A model generated the notes under the pieces. The model saw only the letters and a list, made by a program, of their open reading frames with translations. It was not told the DNA's origin and did not search any database. Shown here piece by piece: positions 13,544-21,558 of a stretch of DNA of 33,079 nucleotides. How positions within the stretch are numbered: position 1 is the first letter of the stretch; each line of letters begins with the position of its first letter. Position numbers and translations under genes: made by a program. Source of the DNA: a virus; the IMG/VR virus record IMGVR_UViG_3300042289_001168, positions 1 through 33,079 of that record; one strand, given 5' to 3'.

Positions 13544-13693
13544 CTTTTCAAGCGGGCATGTTGAATTTGGGAGCTGAACTTTAATTCTCATAAAACATCC
13601 GCACTCTTTACAGGTGTTTGTTGGTTTAAAAAACCTTGGACATTTCTTGCAAATATCAAGTCTTTGCTCAGGTAGCGATTTAATGTCGCTCAT
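13538..13693 (-). CDS. 51-residue zinc-ribbon-like protein (CxxC...CxxCxC)
   Basis: Translation from the ATG at 13693 gives 51 residues with DICKKCPRF near residue 13, then TCKECGCFM, and at the end TCPLEKW. The two Cys pairs could bind zinc. This exact layout (CxxCP, CxxCGCFM, CPxxKW) is a small conserved protein seen in many marine and T4-like phages (recalled). A GGGG-rich site lies six bases before the ATG, and the gene starts nine bases after the stop of the upstream fibre gene. It is too short for most length cut-offs. Function is unknown; nucleic-acid or protein binding is the usual guess. Confidence 0.8.
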   Translation of the reverse strand: MSDIKSLPEQRLDICKKCPRFFKPTNTCKECGCFMRIKVQLPNSTCPLEKW

Positions 13694-13702
13694 CACTAAC
13701 CC

Positions 13703-14614
13703 CTAACTATAGTTAAATGTTTCTACTTCGGTTGTTGCATTTAGGGTTGAAGGACCAGCCATCAAGCCATGCTTCTTTGCTCTTCCTGATGTCACCCCAG
13801 ATACACCTGCACCCAACACAGTCCCGCCAGATGACATCTGTGCAGAAATGTTTACACCAGAGCTATTGCCTGCTGAAATAACCTGAGCTTCCACATATGC
13901 AATATAATCACTATTACTAGTCACATTGGCGACAGTAGCTGTTAGTTGCTCTACGACAGAACCAGATGTCTTTTTAACAACCTTGACATCATGCTTATAC
14001 CATGTAGTAGCAGTTGCCGCATATGATACATAACATGTAGATCCACTCAGAGAACCACCCGATGGGCATGAATAAACTCCGTTTGGATACCATGCGGGAC
14101 TAACCTGCCCAACCCAGACTCCACCTTGTAAAAAATAACATGCAGCATGAAATGTCCAGTCCCCTGGACACACGGGGTATGAGCCCTGAGATGCGCCATA
14201 TGTGTAGTTGCAATTAGTACCGCTTAATGTCCCACCAGAAGGGCATGAATAAGGAGCTGCTGTGTATGAAGATTTCGTAGTATGAGCACCCCACCAATTA
14301 TTGGCATCAGTTACCCAGAAAGAGACTCCATAGCCAGCGCCATTGTTTGCACCAGTAGCTTTAACTACTGCACCTTCACTTTTTGCATCAAACGCAGCAA
14401 CTGGATACGATGCGCCAGGTGTGACTGCGTATGCTTTATTATTAGTAATACCCCAAGTTCCGCTTACAGACTCCCATGGTTTTGTTGCTGATGTAGGAAG
14501 CGCTGATGTAGTATTAGCTGCAACAAAAGTATCTTGAAAAGCAGCTAGCTTTGCAAGAAGTTGCCTTGGGCTCAATGGTCCAAGAGATTTAGATGCTTTA
14601 AAAAGAAAACCCAT
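13703..14614 (-). CDS. Adhesin-like fibre protein with lectin-like domain and duplicated Cys module
   Basis: A 303-residue protein. The N-terminal part has DTFVAANTT, then WESVSGTWGITNNKAY, and YGVSFWVTDANNWWGAHTT. These have the look of a LamG/concanavalin-type beta sandwich. Inserted into it are two copies of a Cys module, YSCPSGGTLSGTNCNYTY (about 121-138) and YSCPSGGSLSGSTCYVSY (about 180-197), separated by CPGDWTFHAACYF. After this the beta sandwich resumes (VVEQLTATVANVTSNSDYIA). Pairs of Cys probably form disulphides, which is unusual for a virion protein made in the cytoplasm. A G-rich Shine-Dalgarno precedes the ATG at 14614, just after the stop of the large fibre gene. It is probably a receptor-binding tip. 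Confidence 0.75.
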   Translation of the reverse strand: MGFLFKASKSLGPLSPRQLLAKLAAFQDTFVAANTTSALPTSATKPWESVSGTWGITNNKAYAVTPGASYPVAAFDAKSEGAVVKATGANNGAGYGVSFWVTDANNWWGAHTTKSSYTAAPYSCPSGGTLSGTNCNYTYGASQGSYPVCPGDWTFHAACYFLQGGVWVGQVSPAWYPNGVYSCPSGGSLSGSTCYVSYAATATTWYKHDVKVVKKTSGSVVEQLTATVANVTSNSDYIAYVEAQVISAGNSSGVNISAQMSSGGTVLGAGVSGVTSGRAKKHGLMAGPSTLNATTEVETFNYS

Positions 14615-14626
14615 TATACCCCCCTG

Positions 14627-16663
14627 TTAGAAGTTCAAGCTTGAACTACCAAAGACTGTCCACGCACTTCCTGTTCTTAGTAACACGAAGCTAAAGATGT
14701 CAATTTTACTTGCAGTACCTGCAGGAGCAGCTCCACCAGCCCATTTAATCGTCTGTGCAGATCCACCGATTTGCAATGCGTTTGGAATATAGGCAGTTGC
14801 TCCTTGAGTAACAATTACAGTTACAGCCAATGCTCTATCATTTGTCGTTGGAGCGTTTGTGACATTTAATGTAAAGTTTGCTGCTGGAGAGCTTACATAA
14901 GTAATGTTTGTAGCTGTCCAGTCTAGTGTGAGAACATTGGTTGTGATCGTTCCAGATGTTGCAATTTCAGACATCTCAGCAGCCGTTAATGGACCAGACA
15001 CTGTTAGACCGCCAGTTAATGTTGTATTACCAGTCACCGCAAGGTCTGTTGATACAGTAGCATTTCCTGTTACTGTTAAGTTTGTTGATGCTGTAGTATT
15101 CCCTGTTACTGTTAGATCTGTTGTTATAGTAACATTTCCAGATACAGAGGCGTTACCGCTCGCTTCAAGATTTGCAACAACCAAGGATGCATTTGAAGAT
15201 GCAGCAAAGTTTGCTGTGCTTGACGGAGCTGTTGTTAGATTAGTAAACAACTTAAACTTACCATCGCTTGCATCTCTTAATAGACCTGCATACTTGACAG
15301 CGCCATCGTTAAACTTACCAGCGAAACCAAGGTCAAAAGTATCAGCAGCGTTTGTATTTCCCATGAACACAATTGGGTCTGACACGGTAAGGTTGTTTGA
15401 TTCAAACGCACCACCACCTACAGTGATGGTTCCTTGAATATTAGTATTACCGCTAATGTAAACATTACCACCAACACCAAGACCGCCAGCAACAACAAGT
15501 GCTCCAGTTGTAGCACTTACTGAGTTAGTAGCGATATTAACTGTTACAGATGTGTTTGGAGTAATAACCATTTGAGTTTTATCACTTGACAAACCGCCTG
15601 CCGCAAAAATAATTTTGTTTTGCTGACCATTACCACCAGTAGCAAGAACAAGGTTTCCGTTTCCTGCAGTGTTTGCTGGGGCTTCTAAGAAGACATAGCC
15701 ATCATGATCACCGGTAATAGTAAAGCCTGGGTCATTAAAGTTTGCCGATGTAATACCCATGTCAATCCAGCCAGCATCATCAGTTCCTGCATCGGCATAA
15801 GCAATAATATCTGTTGAGCTGTTTGCATTTGTACCTAAGTTTCTAAAAGCGATCTGTGAGTAATCTGTAGTATTTGACTGAACCGTAAGGGTTGGGTTAG
15901 TCAGTGTTGCAGCAAAATTGACTGAGTTCGCACCAACAGTTGAGGCGGCATTTGCATTTATAGCGCCAGTTTGAATCAAAGTTGTAGCATTTATATTGTT
16001 TGCAGAAATATTAGCATTGACAGTAACTGCATTAGCAGTGAGTGTGCCGCTTAATGTTGCAGAAACAATTGACAATGAATTGGTCCAAGATACTGATGTC
16101 CCATCAGTCTTTAATACAGAATTTGCACTCCCAGATTGGCTTGGAATTTCACCAGTACCACCTTGAGAGAACAAGGTCCATTTAGACGCAGCTAAATCAG
16201 TAGCGATAGAACCACTGGTGCTCGTATACTCACTTGTTGCGATGTAAGCGTTCCCATCAGAAAACACAATGTCATTAGTAAAATACAAAGTGCTTGTTGC
16301 CCAAGCACCACGCCAGTTGGTACCGGGAACATATATTTCCCACTTTGCAGCAGCAAGGTCAGTAGTAAAAGTCCCCGATGTATGTGCCACTAGGCAGCTA
16401 TAGGACACTCCGCCTCTAGTTACAATATCGTCAATTTTATATGCAGTAGCATTTGCCCACGCACCTTTGTAATCCTGACCATCGGCTAGTAGTGCCCAGT
16501 ATGTCGCATTTGTTGGGAGATTAGCTGATGCCGATGTTTGATTAATATAGACATACGATTTCGCTCCATACGAAACAACATCGTTTAATTCATAAGTTGT
16601 TCCAGAGCTGTATGCCCCTCTATGGAAAAATCTAAGTCTTCCTAAATCTATTGCTTGTGCCAT
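14627..16663 (-). CDS. Long tail fibre with three N-terminal carbohydrate-binding-like repeats
   Basis: A 678-residue protein. Three tandem modules lie at about 14-61, 65-113 and 117-168. Each begins [RK]GA[YW], contains Y..NDIV or Y..NDVV and ends near [YK]W.L. They resemble carbohydrate-binding ChtBD3/CBM5-12 type modules common in fibres. A Ser/Asn-rich beta region follows. Next is a run of repeats such as LTVTGNATVSTDLAVTGN (about 515-570), typical of trimeric beta-helical shafts. A C-terminal beta domain (about 575-678) resembles other phage fibre ends. The start directly follows the upstream stop with no gap. It probably forms the main side or tail fibre, with the N-terminal modules contacting host glycans or the virion. 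Confidence 0.85.
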   Translation of the reverse strand: MAQAIDLGRLRFFHRGAYSSGTTYELNDVVSYGAKSYVYINQTSASANLPTNATYWALLADGQDYKGAWANATAYKIDDIVTRGGVSYSCLVAHTSGTFTTDLAAAKWEIYVPGTNWRGAWATSTLYFTNDIVFSDGNAYIATSEYTSTSGSIATDLAASKWTLFSQGGTGEIPSQSGSANSVLKTDGTSVSWTNSLSIVSATLSGTLTANAVTVNANISANNINATTLIQTGAINANAASTVGANSVNFAATLTNPTLTVQSNTTDYSQIAFRNLGTNANSSTDIIAYADAGTDDAGWIDMGITSANFNDPGFTITGDHDGYVFLEAPANTAGNGNLVLATGGNGQQNKIIFAAGGLSSDKTQMVITPNTSVTVNIATNSVSATTGALVVAGGLGVGGNVYISGNTNIQGTITVGGGAFESNNLTVSDPIVFMGNTNAADTFDLGFAGKFNDGAVKYAGLLRDASDGKFKLFTNLTTAPSSTANFAASSNASLVVANLEASGNASVSGNVTITTDLTVTGNTTASTNLTVTGNATVSTDLAVTGNTTLTGGLTVSGPLTAAEMSEIATSGTITTNVLTLDWTATNITYVSSPAANFTLNVTNAPTTNDRALAVTVIVTQGATAYIPNALQIGGSAQTIKWAGGAAPAGTASKIDIFSFVLLRTGSAWTVFGSSSLNF

Positions 16664-17068
16664 TTACGCAACCTCCAAAATCAAATGCGATTTATTATCA
16701 GTATACCATGAATAATTTAATTCAGATTGGCTTGTTAACCAATTAATGTATACAGAAGTATTATTAAAATCTATAGTTTCCCCTTCATCCATATTTTGCA
16801 GGCAATCAGATAAGTTTTCTCTGCCTGTAAACCTGAATCCGCCATCGTCATTCGCAACCAGTAAGCCATCTCCTGAGCGATAATCTGGGATCACGACAGG
16901 ATCGCTATCCGAGTGGGCCTGTGCAGTGAGACGACCGGATTCGGGATCAAATTGCCATCCATGGAAATATGCTCCATCAAGAATTTCATGCTTCTTTGGA
17001 TCCCACATAAATGCAGCTCCAGAAGCATTACCACTCCCACTGCCGCCGCTATTAACAAGATTAGGCAT
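16664..17068 (-). CDS. Hypothetical structural protein
   Basis: A 134-residue protein with a Gly/Ser-rich N-terminus (LVNSGGSGSGNASGAAFMWDP), then beta-like segments (GWQFDPESGRLTA) and an acidic middle. I know no family for it. It overlaps the upstream gene by eight bases and abuts the long fibre gene. It is therefore probably a fibre-attachment or neck protein, on context alone. Confidence 0.65.
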   Translation of the reverse strand: MPNLVNSGGSGSGNASGAAFMWDPKKHEILDGAYFHGWQFDPESGRLTAQAHSDSDPVVIPDYRSGDGLLVANDDGGFRFTGRENLSDCLQNMDEGETIDFNNTSVYINWLTSQSELNYSWYTDNKSHLILEVA

Positions 17069-17393
17069 ATTCTACCCCGCTAATATTAAAAGTCAAAGCA
17101 CTGTTGCTTGACGCAACATAAACATTACTATTTGCCGGAATGACAATAGATGTATTGTAGTAAAGAACATCATTTTTGATTACAACTGCATTGCTAATGA
17201 TTTTATTATTTGCAGCCGCTGTTGCCCCTGCAATCAGAATGTGAACATCCGCAGTAGCATTATCGGTATTACTTGTATTGCAAATATTAATTGATTTAAT
17301 AATCGAGTAATTTCCGGCAGTGTTTGCAACCGTGTAAACATTAGACCCAGTTGTATTACCAAGATAAAATGATTTAGGAACTAAGTTAGCCAT
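17061..17393 (-). CDS. Small structural protein, neck/fibre region
   Basis: A 110-residue protein dominated by beta-type Ala, Val, Asn and Thr segments (SIIKSINICNTSNTDNATAD, then VVIKNDVLYYNTSIVIPAN). Proteins with this pattern occur beside neck and fibre genes in other phages and resemble small beta-barrel tail accessory proteins. The ATG at 17393 lies directly beside the upstream stop and shares a G-rich ribosome site within it. Its role is inferred from position. Confidence 0.65.
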   Translation of the reverse strand: MANLVPKSFYLGNTTGSNVYTVANTAGNYSIIKSINICNTSNTDNATADVHILIAGATAAANNKIISNAVVIKNDVLYYNTSIVIPANSNVYVASSNSALTFNISGVEYA

Positions 17394-17735
17394 TTACGCC
17401 CCCATCCACATTAAAACTTCATTATCGTATGTTGTGGTGTTCATATCTTGAATAGTCACAGCGTCTAAAATATGATCAACAAAAGCTCCAGATGTATGTG
17501 ATTTCGCAACCGTTCCATCATAACCACGCGCCTGAACTGTAAATGAGGATCCGGCCCTTGAAGAGATCAACATTTTTTCTTCATCAGATGTGCCTCGATC
17601 AACAACAACAGCAAACGGATTTGAGCCAGAAGGAAACCCTTCAGCATCTGTTACGGAGAAAGACGAGGCGCTATTGGAGATGTTAGCACTCAAGTTGGTT
17701 CTCAACGCCGCTCCTGTAAATTCTCTTCTCAACAT
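17394..17735 (-). CDS. Phage tail structural protein (RGYDGT family)
   Basis: A 113-residue protein with N-terminal LRREFTGAALRTNLS, then a central EKMLISSRAGSSFTVQARGYDGT (about 53-75) and AKSHTSGAFVDHILDA. The RGYDGT...H..GA.V.H pattern is recurrent in small phage tail or fibre proteins. A GGGG site lies before the ATG at 17735. It probably assembles near the head-tail junction or fibre base; the exact role is unknown. Confidence 0.7.
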   Translation of the reverse strand: MLRREFTGAALRTNLSANISNSASSFSVTDAEGFPSGSNPFAVVVDRGTSDEEKMLISSRAGSSFTVQARGYDGTVAKSHTSGAFVDHILDAVTIQDMNTTTYDNEVLMWMGA

Positions 17736-17744
17736 ACCAATCCC

Positions 17745-18128
17745 CTAGTCAATGCTGATATCAAGATCGCCTGTTGCGATTCTTAGAGTATCCCCAGCAT
17801 CTGTTGTTTTATTAGTTGTAAGCGTTCCGTACAACAACATATTTCCACTCGTTGAAGCATCAAAAATGCCAATCGCTACTGTTGTAGCCGCTGGCATTCC
17901 AGTAAAGTCAATATTAGAATCATTTGATGTTGCGCCGCTTGATGCTCCGCTAAATGTTGCAATTTGGCGGGCATATGAGCCCCCAGTTACTTCTGTTCCA
18001 CCACCAGCATCCGCTGGAGCTACTGTGAATAGGGCAATATAAACATCAGCCGGCATCGTATAAGAAGTCGTACCAAGAAAATGGTCAATCAGTTTATTTT
18101 CAAGATAGTTTGTAAGATTGCCTGCCAT
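17745..18128 (-). CDS. Phage neck/tail-fibre-associated protein (NYLENKLIDHFLG family)
   Basis: A 127-residue protein with the family's N-terminus NLTNYLENKLIDHFLGTTSY, then ADVYIALFTVAPADAGGGTE, SYARQIATF and, at the end, DTLRIATGDLDISID. This is a widespread small virion protein usually annotated as a tail-fibre or neck protein in phages of many hosts (recalled). A strong GGAGGG lies seven bases before the ATG at 18128, two bases after the upstream stop. It is probably a structural component close to the head-tail junction. Confidence 0.8.
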   Translation of the reverse strand: MAGNLTNYLENKLIDHFLGTTSYTMPADVYIALFTVAPADAGGGTEVTGGSYARQIATFSGASSGATSNDSNIDFTGMPAATTVAIGIFDASTSGNMLLYGTLTTNKTTDAGDTLRIATGDLDISID

Positions 18129-18130
18129 TA

Positions 18131-18472
18131 TTATCCCTCCAGATTATTATAATACATTTCCTTTTCTTCGTCATTAGGCAATCTGAAGTTAGGAAGTCTC
18201 AACAAGCTATTTGCTTCATCAGAAGAAACTTCACCCATTGGCTGAGCTCTGGTAAATCTAAATCCAGAACCTGTAATATATCCAGCCCCGCTCTCAAAAT
18301 ACAGCAGGACACTTTGTTCATTATTTGTAAAAATCACAGATTCAACAACAGTAGAATCTTCATCAATAACTTCGTCAACAATTTTCTTTTTTGGTGCAGC
18401 CGGCTTTTTAGCAGCTACTTTCTTTTTTGGGAGTACAGACTCACTTGTTACAACATTATCTCTATTTACCAT
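18131..18472 (-). CDS. Hypothetical protein downstream of the capsid terminator
   Basis: A 113-residue protein with a Lys/Ala/Pro-rich N-terminus (PKKKVAAKKPAAPKKK) that suggests a flexible basic tail, followed by an acidic spacer. The folded part contains VLLYFESGAGYITGSGFRFT and FRLPNDEEKEMYYNNLEG. I recognise no family; a head-tail connector or decoration role fits its position straight after the major capsid gene. Promoter TTGATT-17-TAGGAT ends six bases before the ATG, so it seems to be read from a leaderless transcript that starts beyond the capsid terminator. Confidence 0.7.
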   Translation of the reverse strand: MVNRDNVVTSESVLPKKKVAAKKPAAPKKKIVDEVIDEDSTVVESVIFTNNEQSVLLYFESGAGYITGSGFRFTRAQPMGEVSSDEANSLLRLPNFRLPNDEEKEMYYNNLEG

Positions 18473-18478
18473 ATACCA

Positions 18479-18507
18479 ATCCTATCATTCAAATGAACTT
18501 AAATCAA
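18479..18507 (-). promoter_or_regulatory. Leaderless promoter after the capsid terminator
   Basis: On the minus strand, TTGATT (18502-18507), a 17-base spacer and extended -10 TGaTAGGAT (hexamer at 18479-18484). The hexamer ends six bases before the ATG at 18472. Together with the terminator immediately upstream it separates expression of the fibre/neck genes from that of the capsid genes. Confidence 0.6.
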
Positions 18508-18522
18508 TTTAACATAATAATA

Positions 18523-18546
18523 GGCGGGGGTATAATCACCCCCGCC
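18523..18546 (-). terminator. Rho-independent terminator after the major capsid gene
   Basis: A perfect 9-bp GC-rich stem (GGCGGGGGT at 18523-18531 with ACCCCCGCC at 18538-18546) around a six-base loop, followed in the minus direction by a T-rich stretch (TATTATTATGTT). It lies 21 bases after the capsid stop. Such terminators or attenuators after the major capsid gene allow capsid mRNA to exceed downstream messages. Confidence 0.85.
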
Positions 18547-18567
18547 CATCATCATTAATTATTTATA

Positions 18568-19599
18568 TTAAAGAGTGCGCAGCTTGACGTTCTTTGCAAT
18601 CACATAAGAATCAAGATTCTCAACATTGTTTGCAATACGCATGAACTGTGTGTACTCAATGGTGTCAGTCTTTGGTTGGAACTGACGGTACAGTGTGATA
18701 TCGCGGTGGATACCGATCACCTTGTTATTTGGGAATGTAAGCTCTACATAACCATGGCTGCCCGATGTTGGTGAGTAATCACCAGCAACTGTTTCTGGCA
18801 TCAAAGGAATTTCAATCAATGGAATACCATATGGTGAAAGACCAGTTGCGCCTGGACCGCCGTTCGCACGGATCGAGCCATTCATGAATGCCTGCTCACC
18901 GTAAGTCGAACCTGGAGCTGGAGCTCCAGCGGTTGCTGCCGTTGCCGAGTTTGGATTCTGCAAGCTAAACGATGTGTCTTGCACAACGCCTGCACCTGCA
19001 AAGAACCTCAACTCATTACGACGCTGTAGGTACTTAGTTGGCATGTTACGAAGAACTCTGTCGTATGTTGAGCGGGAAATATTGTTTCCTGCTTCGTCAA
19101 CAACAGTGCCGCCTGCAAGAGACAACTTTGTAAAGCCATCAAGTGCCTTCAAGAGTGCATTGTTCGAAGATGTATTGCCGTTAATCAAAAGATCATCAAG
19201 ATCGTTTGCTGTCTGGCGAGCCATAATCTGAGCAAGGTGATCTTCCAAGGAAGCACCTTCAATGTTATCCTCAAGGGACTCTGTGCTCAATTCCCAGTCA
19301 AGGCGAAGCTTAACACTGGACAGCGAAACTTTTGTGAAAGTCACTGCAGCATTAGTACCGGTATCGGATGCTTCTGTTGCCTTAGCCATGAGTCTTGTAC
19401 CAACCGACACCTTGTCGATGTCCATTGTTGGTGTGCGCATACGCACAACTCTGGAATTTTTCATGAGGTTAGATTGATCAACTACGAAATCAATAAAACG
19501 ATTTGATTGCTCTGCATTAAGCAGACCACCTGATGCATTGCCAACGACACTCGTAGTTACTTCGTTAGCCTTTGCAAGGATTTCTTCTTGTGTTGCCAT
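18568..19599 (-). CDS. Major capsid protein, HK97 fold
   Basis: A 343-residue protein with the usual order of HK97-type capsid proteins: a short N-terminal helix, a long extended arm (RVVRMRTPTMDIDKVSVGTR), the E-loop/P-domain (WELSTESLEDNIEGASLEDH, then ANDLDDLLINGN), a Pro/Gly/Ala-rich A-domain loop, and a beta-rich C-terminus. There is no long N-terminal scaffold (delta) domain, in keeping with the fused scaffold at the end of the upstream protease gene. A strong AAGGAGG lies before the ATG at 19599, fitting high expression, and a strong terminator follows the gene. Confidence 0.9.
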   Translation of the reverse strand: MATQEEILAKANEVTTSVVGNASGGLLNAEQSNRFIDFVVDQSNLMKNSRVVRMRTPTMDIDKVSVGTRLMAKATEASDTGTNAAVTFTKVSLSSVKLRLDWELSTESLEDNIEGASLEDHLAQIMARQTANDLDDLLINGNTSSNNALLKALDGFTKLSLAGGTVVDEAGNNISRSTYDRVLRNMPTKYLQRRNELRFFAGAGVVQDTSFSLQNPNSATAATAGAPAPGSTYGEQAFMNGSIRANGGPGATGLSPYGIPLIEIPLMPETVAGDYSPTSGSHGYVELTFPNNKVIGIHRDITLYRQFQPKTDTIEYTQFMRIANNVENLDSYVIAKNVKLRTL

Positions 19600-19619
19600 A
19601 GTAGTTTTTCCTCCTTACC

Positions 19620-21254
19620 TTATGACTTATAGCCTAAGGAGCTAATTAACCCCTGTGGCAAATACATGTTGCCCCAAAATGATGTTGGTGCGGACTTTAC
19701 TAGCTCCTCGCCTTCTTCATCGTCTTCTGGGTCAACGCTCTTCTTCACAGCACCAGCTTGGGCAAAGCCTTCAACTTTTGCTGTTTGAACTTCTAGAGCC
19801 TTCTCAGTTGTTTCCAACTTCTCAGCCAACTCTACTTTCTGAGCTTCTACACTCTTAGTTACTTCCTCGATCTTGGCATTAACATTCTCTTCAACTTCTT
19901 GCTTAAATGAAGTCGCAAAGTCGTTAAGCTTTTGATCAATGACTGAACCAAGGGCTTCTTTAAGAACTTCAATATCCATATCTTGTTCCTCCACTTGTTC
20001 GACATTCACTTCAGCTTCAATTGAAGCTTCAGTACTATGCTCGGACTTTTCCAGTCCTAAATTATCAATCGGACCTAACCAATTAATAAACTTCTTGATA
20101 AAAGACAGTTTTGTATCTGTCTCTGACAAATTATCCATAGGTGTTACATTATCATATTTTTCAACATTATGCAATTCCTTATCGACATTACATCCACAAT
20201 TACTAGATTTTTCAATTTCCATCATGTACTCCTCATACAAATCGTCCAGAAGCATGTTTACAACATCATTATCAATCATATCGTCTTCCTGACTTTCAGA
20301 AATACTCTGAACGACTTCTTCATAATTTGAACCCGCAATAATCTCCAGTAAAGTATCTAACATGGAGTCATCGAAGTCATTTTCTGAAAAACTCTTCTTT
20401 TTAGTGTTGGCGTATCTTTCCAACATCCTTCTTCCCTTTGCAGCCAAAGCAGCGGCATCCTGCGCATTTTGCGGGACTGGTTCGCCCCATGCAGCGGCAG
20501 ACAAAGCCAAGCGTGTTGGCTCACCATTTGGCTTTTTCATTGGGCCAGATGGGTTTGTGAAGAATCTAGTGAGGAAGGAGCCTTTACGGCGCATCTTCTC
20601 TGGAGTGTTGGCTGCACCCCTTACCCCGGGCTTCAAGTTTGCGCCCTCTGTTTGTTTAAAGTGTCTTCTGCCAGCAGCCGTCAATCCACCCTTCGGGTCT
20701 TTCAATGGTTGCTTTGCCTTTTCAATTTGGCAATCAAGGTCGCAGTCAAGTGCGTAATTCAATCCGCCATCATTATTCATTTTTACAAGATCAATAGTTG
20801 CGAGGGCATTTGCTGGGTTATCAACAAGGCTCAGCTCGCCAAGGTCATATTGTTTAATAATTGAAATAGGACGACCGTTGTGCATTTTACCAGCCATCAC
20901 TTCTTTCTTGGTAATTCTGCCGCCAATAGAAAATGCACGAAGTGTGCCATCAAGGATCTTCTGCCAAGTATCCTCGGCACCTTTAGAAATATAAGCTTCA
21001 ACCTGAATTGCATTATATTCCTGACCGTCAGCGCCCTTCATCTTCAATGGCTTGTAACTGATGGCCTTGCCGACAGCAATGGGGGCATGCATTTCACGGA
21101 TATTGCCCTGCCAGTTTTTAAATGCAATTTCAGACGCAGCAAAGTCAACAATGTCATTAGATTTGTCAATATTATCTGCAGTTGCAATGCCAGAAACAAT
21201 ACGCTGTTCCTTCTTAATCATTTCAATTGGGAAAGAAATATTAAAGTCGTTCAT
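19620..21254 (-). CDS. Prohead protease (XkdF/S78-like) fused to DUF6321-like domain and C-terminal scaffold
   Basis: A 544-residue multi-domain protein. Protease domain (about 8-160): catalytic candidates are His56 in REMHAPIAVGKA, Ser109 in LRAFSIGGR and Glu140 in YDLGELSLVD, the S78/XkdF arrangement. Residues about 188-272 (GGLTAAGRRHFKQTEG, then EKMRRKGSFLTRFF and PTRLALSAAAWG) resemble DUF6321, which is normally a stand-alone small phage protein. An acidic linker with Cys residues follows. The C-terminal part (about 430-505) is a Glu/Lys/Val coiled coil typical of scaffolds and would guide prohead assembly before being cut by the protease. The last 25 residues (TSFWGNMYLPQGLISSLGYK) may bind the capsid protein. 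A promoter (TTGCTT-17-TATACT) precedes it. No Shine-Dalgarno is visible at the ATG. Confidence 0.85.
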   Translation of the reverse strand: MNDFNISFPIEMIKKEQRIVSGIATADNIDKSNDIVDFAASEIAFKNWQGNIREMHAPIAVGKAISYKPLKMKGADGQEYNAIQVEAYISKGAEDTWQKILDGTLRAFSIGGRITKKEVMAGKMHNGRPISIIKQYDLGELSLVDNPANALATIDLVKMNNDGGLNYALDCDLDCQIEKAKQPLKDPKGGLTAAGRRHFKQTEGANLKPGVRGAANTPEKMRRKGSFLTRFFTNPSGPMKKPNGEPTRLALSAAAWGEPVPQNAQDAAALAAKGRRMLERYANTKKKSFSENDFDDSMLDTLLEIIAGSNYEEVVQSISESQEDDMIDNDVVNMLLDDLYEEYMMEIEKSSNCGCNVDKELHNVEKYDNVTPMDNLSETDTKLSFIKKFINWLGPIDNLGLEKSEHSTEASIEAEVNVEQVEEQDMDIEVLKEALGSVIDQKLNDFATSFKQEVEENVNAKIEEVTKSVEAQKVELAEKLETTEKALEVQTAKVEGFAQAGAVKKSVDPEDDEEGEELVKSAPTSFWGNMYLPQGLISSLGYKS

Positions 21255-21270
21255 ATAGATAATTAAAACC

Positions 21271-21299
21271 AGTATAATACACTATTTTAATGCAAGCAA
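21271..21299 (-). promoter_or_regulatory. Internal promoter for protease/capsid genes
   Basis: On the minus strand, TTGCTT (21294-21299), a 17-base spacer and TATACT (21271-21276). The predicted start is near 21264, which leaves a leader of about ten bases with no Shine-Dalgarno before the ATG at 21254. The -35 lies just downstream of the stop of the preceding small gene. Confidence 0.55.
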
Positions 21300-21300
21300 A

Positions 21301-21558
21301 TTATGCAACAGCATAAACAGCAAGTGTTACGCCCGCTGTCATAACCTGAAATTTTGTATAATCACCAGGGATTTCGACATAGTTTTTGTTTGCCGGAATT
21401 AGAACCTCGTGAGGTCCACCGTTCAGCCTTACCACTGCATCCGTGCTTTCATTTGTATTGTGAAAGTAAATACTCGCAGTATGATTGTTTAGAGACACAG
21501 TATTTGCTGTGCTATCTACTGCCGTATCTGAAAAAATAATACCCATTGTATGACTCAT
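21301..21558 (-). CDS. Small hypothetical protein between portal and protease
   Basis: An 85-residue beta-rich protein (TVSLNNHTASIYFHNTN, then GGPHEVLIPANKNYVEIPG and VMTAGVTLAVYAVA). It resembles small phage structural proteins of the head-decoration or head-closure kind, but I cannot name a family. A strong GGAGGT lies just before the ATG at 21558, and the start overlaps the portal stop (ATGA). Confidence 0.7.
   Translation of the reverse strand: MSHTMGIIFSDTAVDSTANTVSLNNHTASIYFHNTNESTDAVVRLNGGPHEVLIPANKNYVEIPGDYTKFQVMTAGVTLAVYAVA

Noticed and set aside
14904-15437. Plus-strand open frame of 177 codons
   Set aside because: It lies entirely opposite the long fibre gene, mirrors its Val/Ser/Thr repeats and has no ribosome site.
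20362-20864. Two plus-strand frames (20362-20757 and 20469-20864)
   Set aside because: Both sit opposite the protease/scaffold gene, overlap one another and lack ribosome sites.
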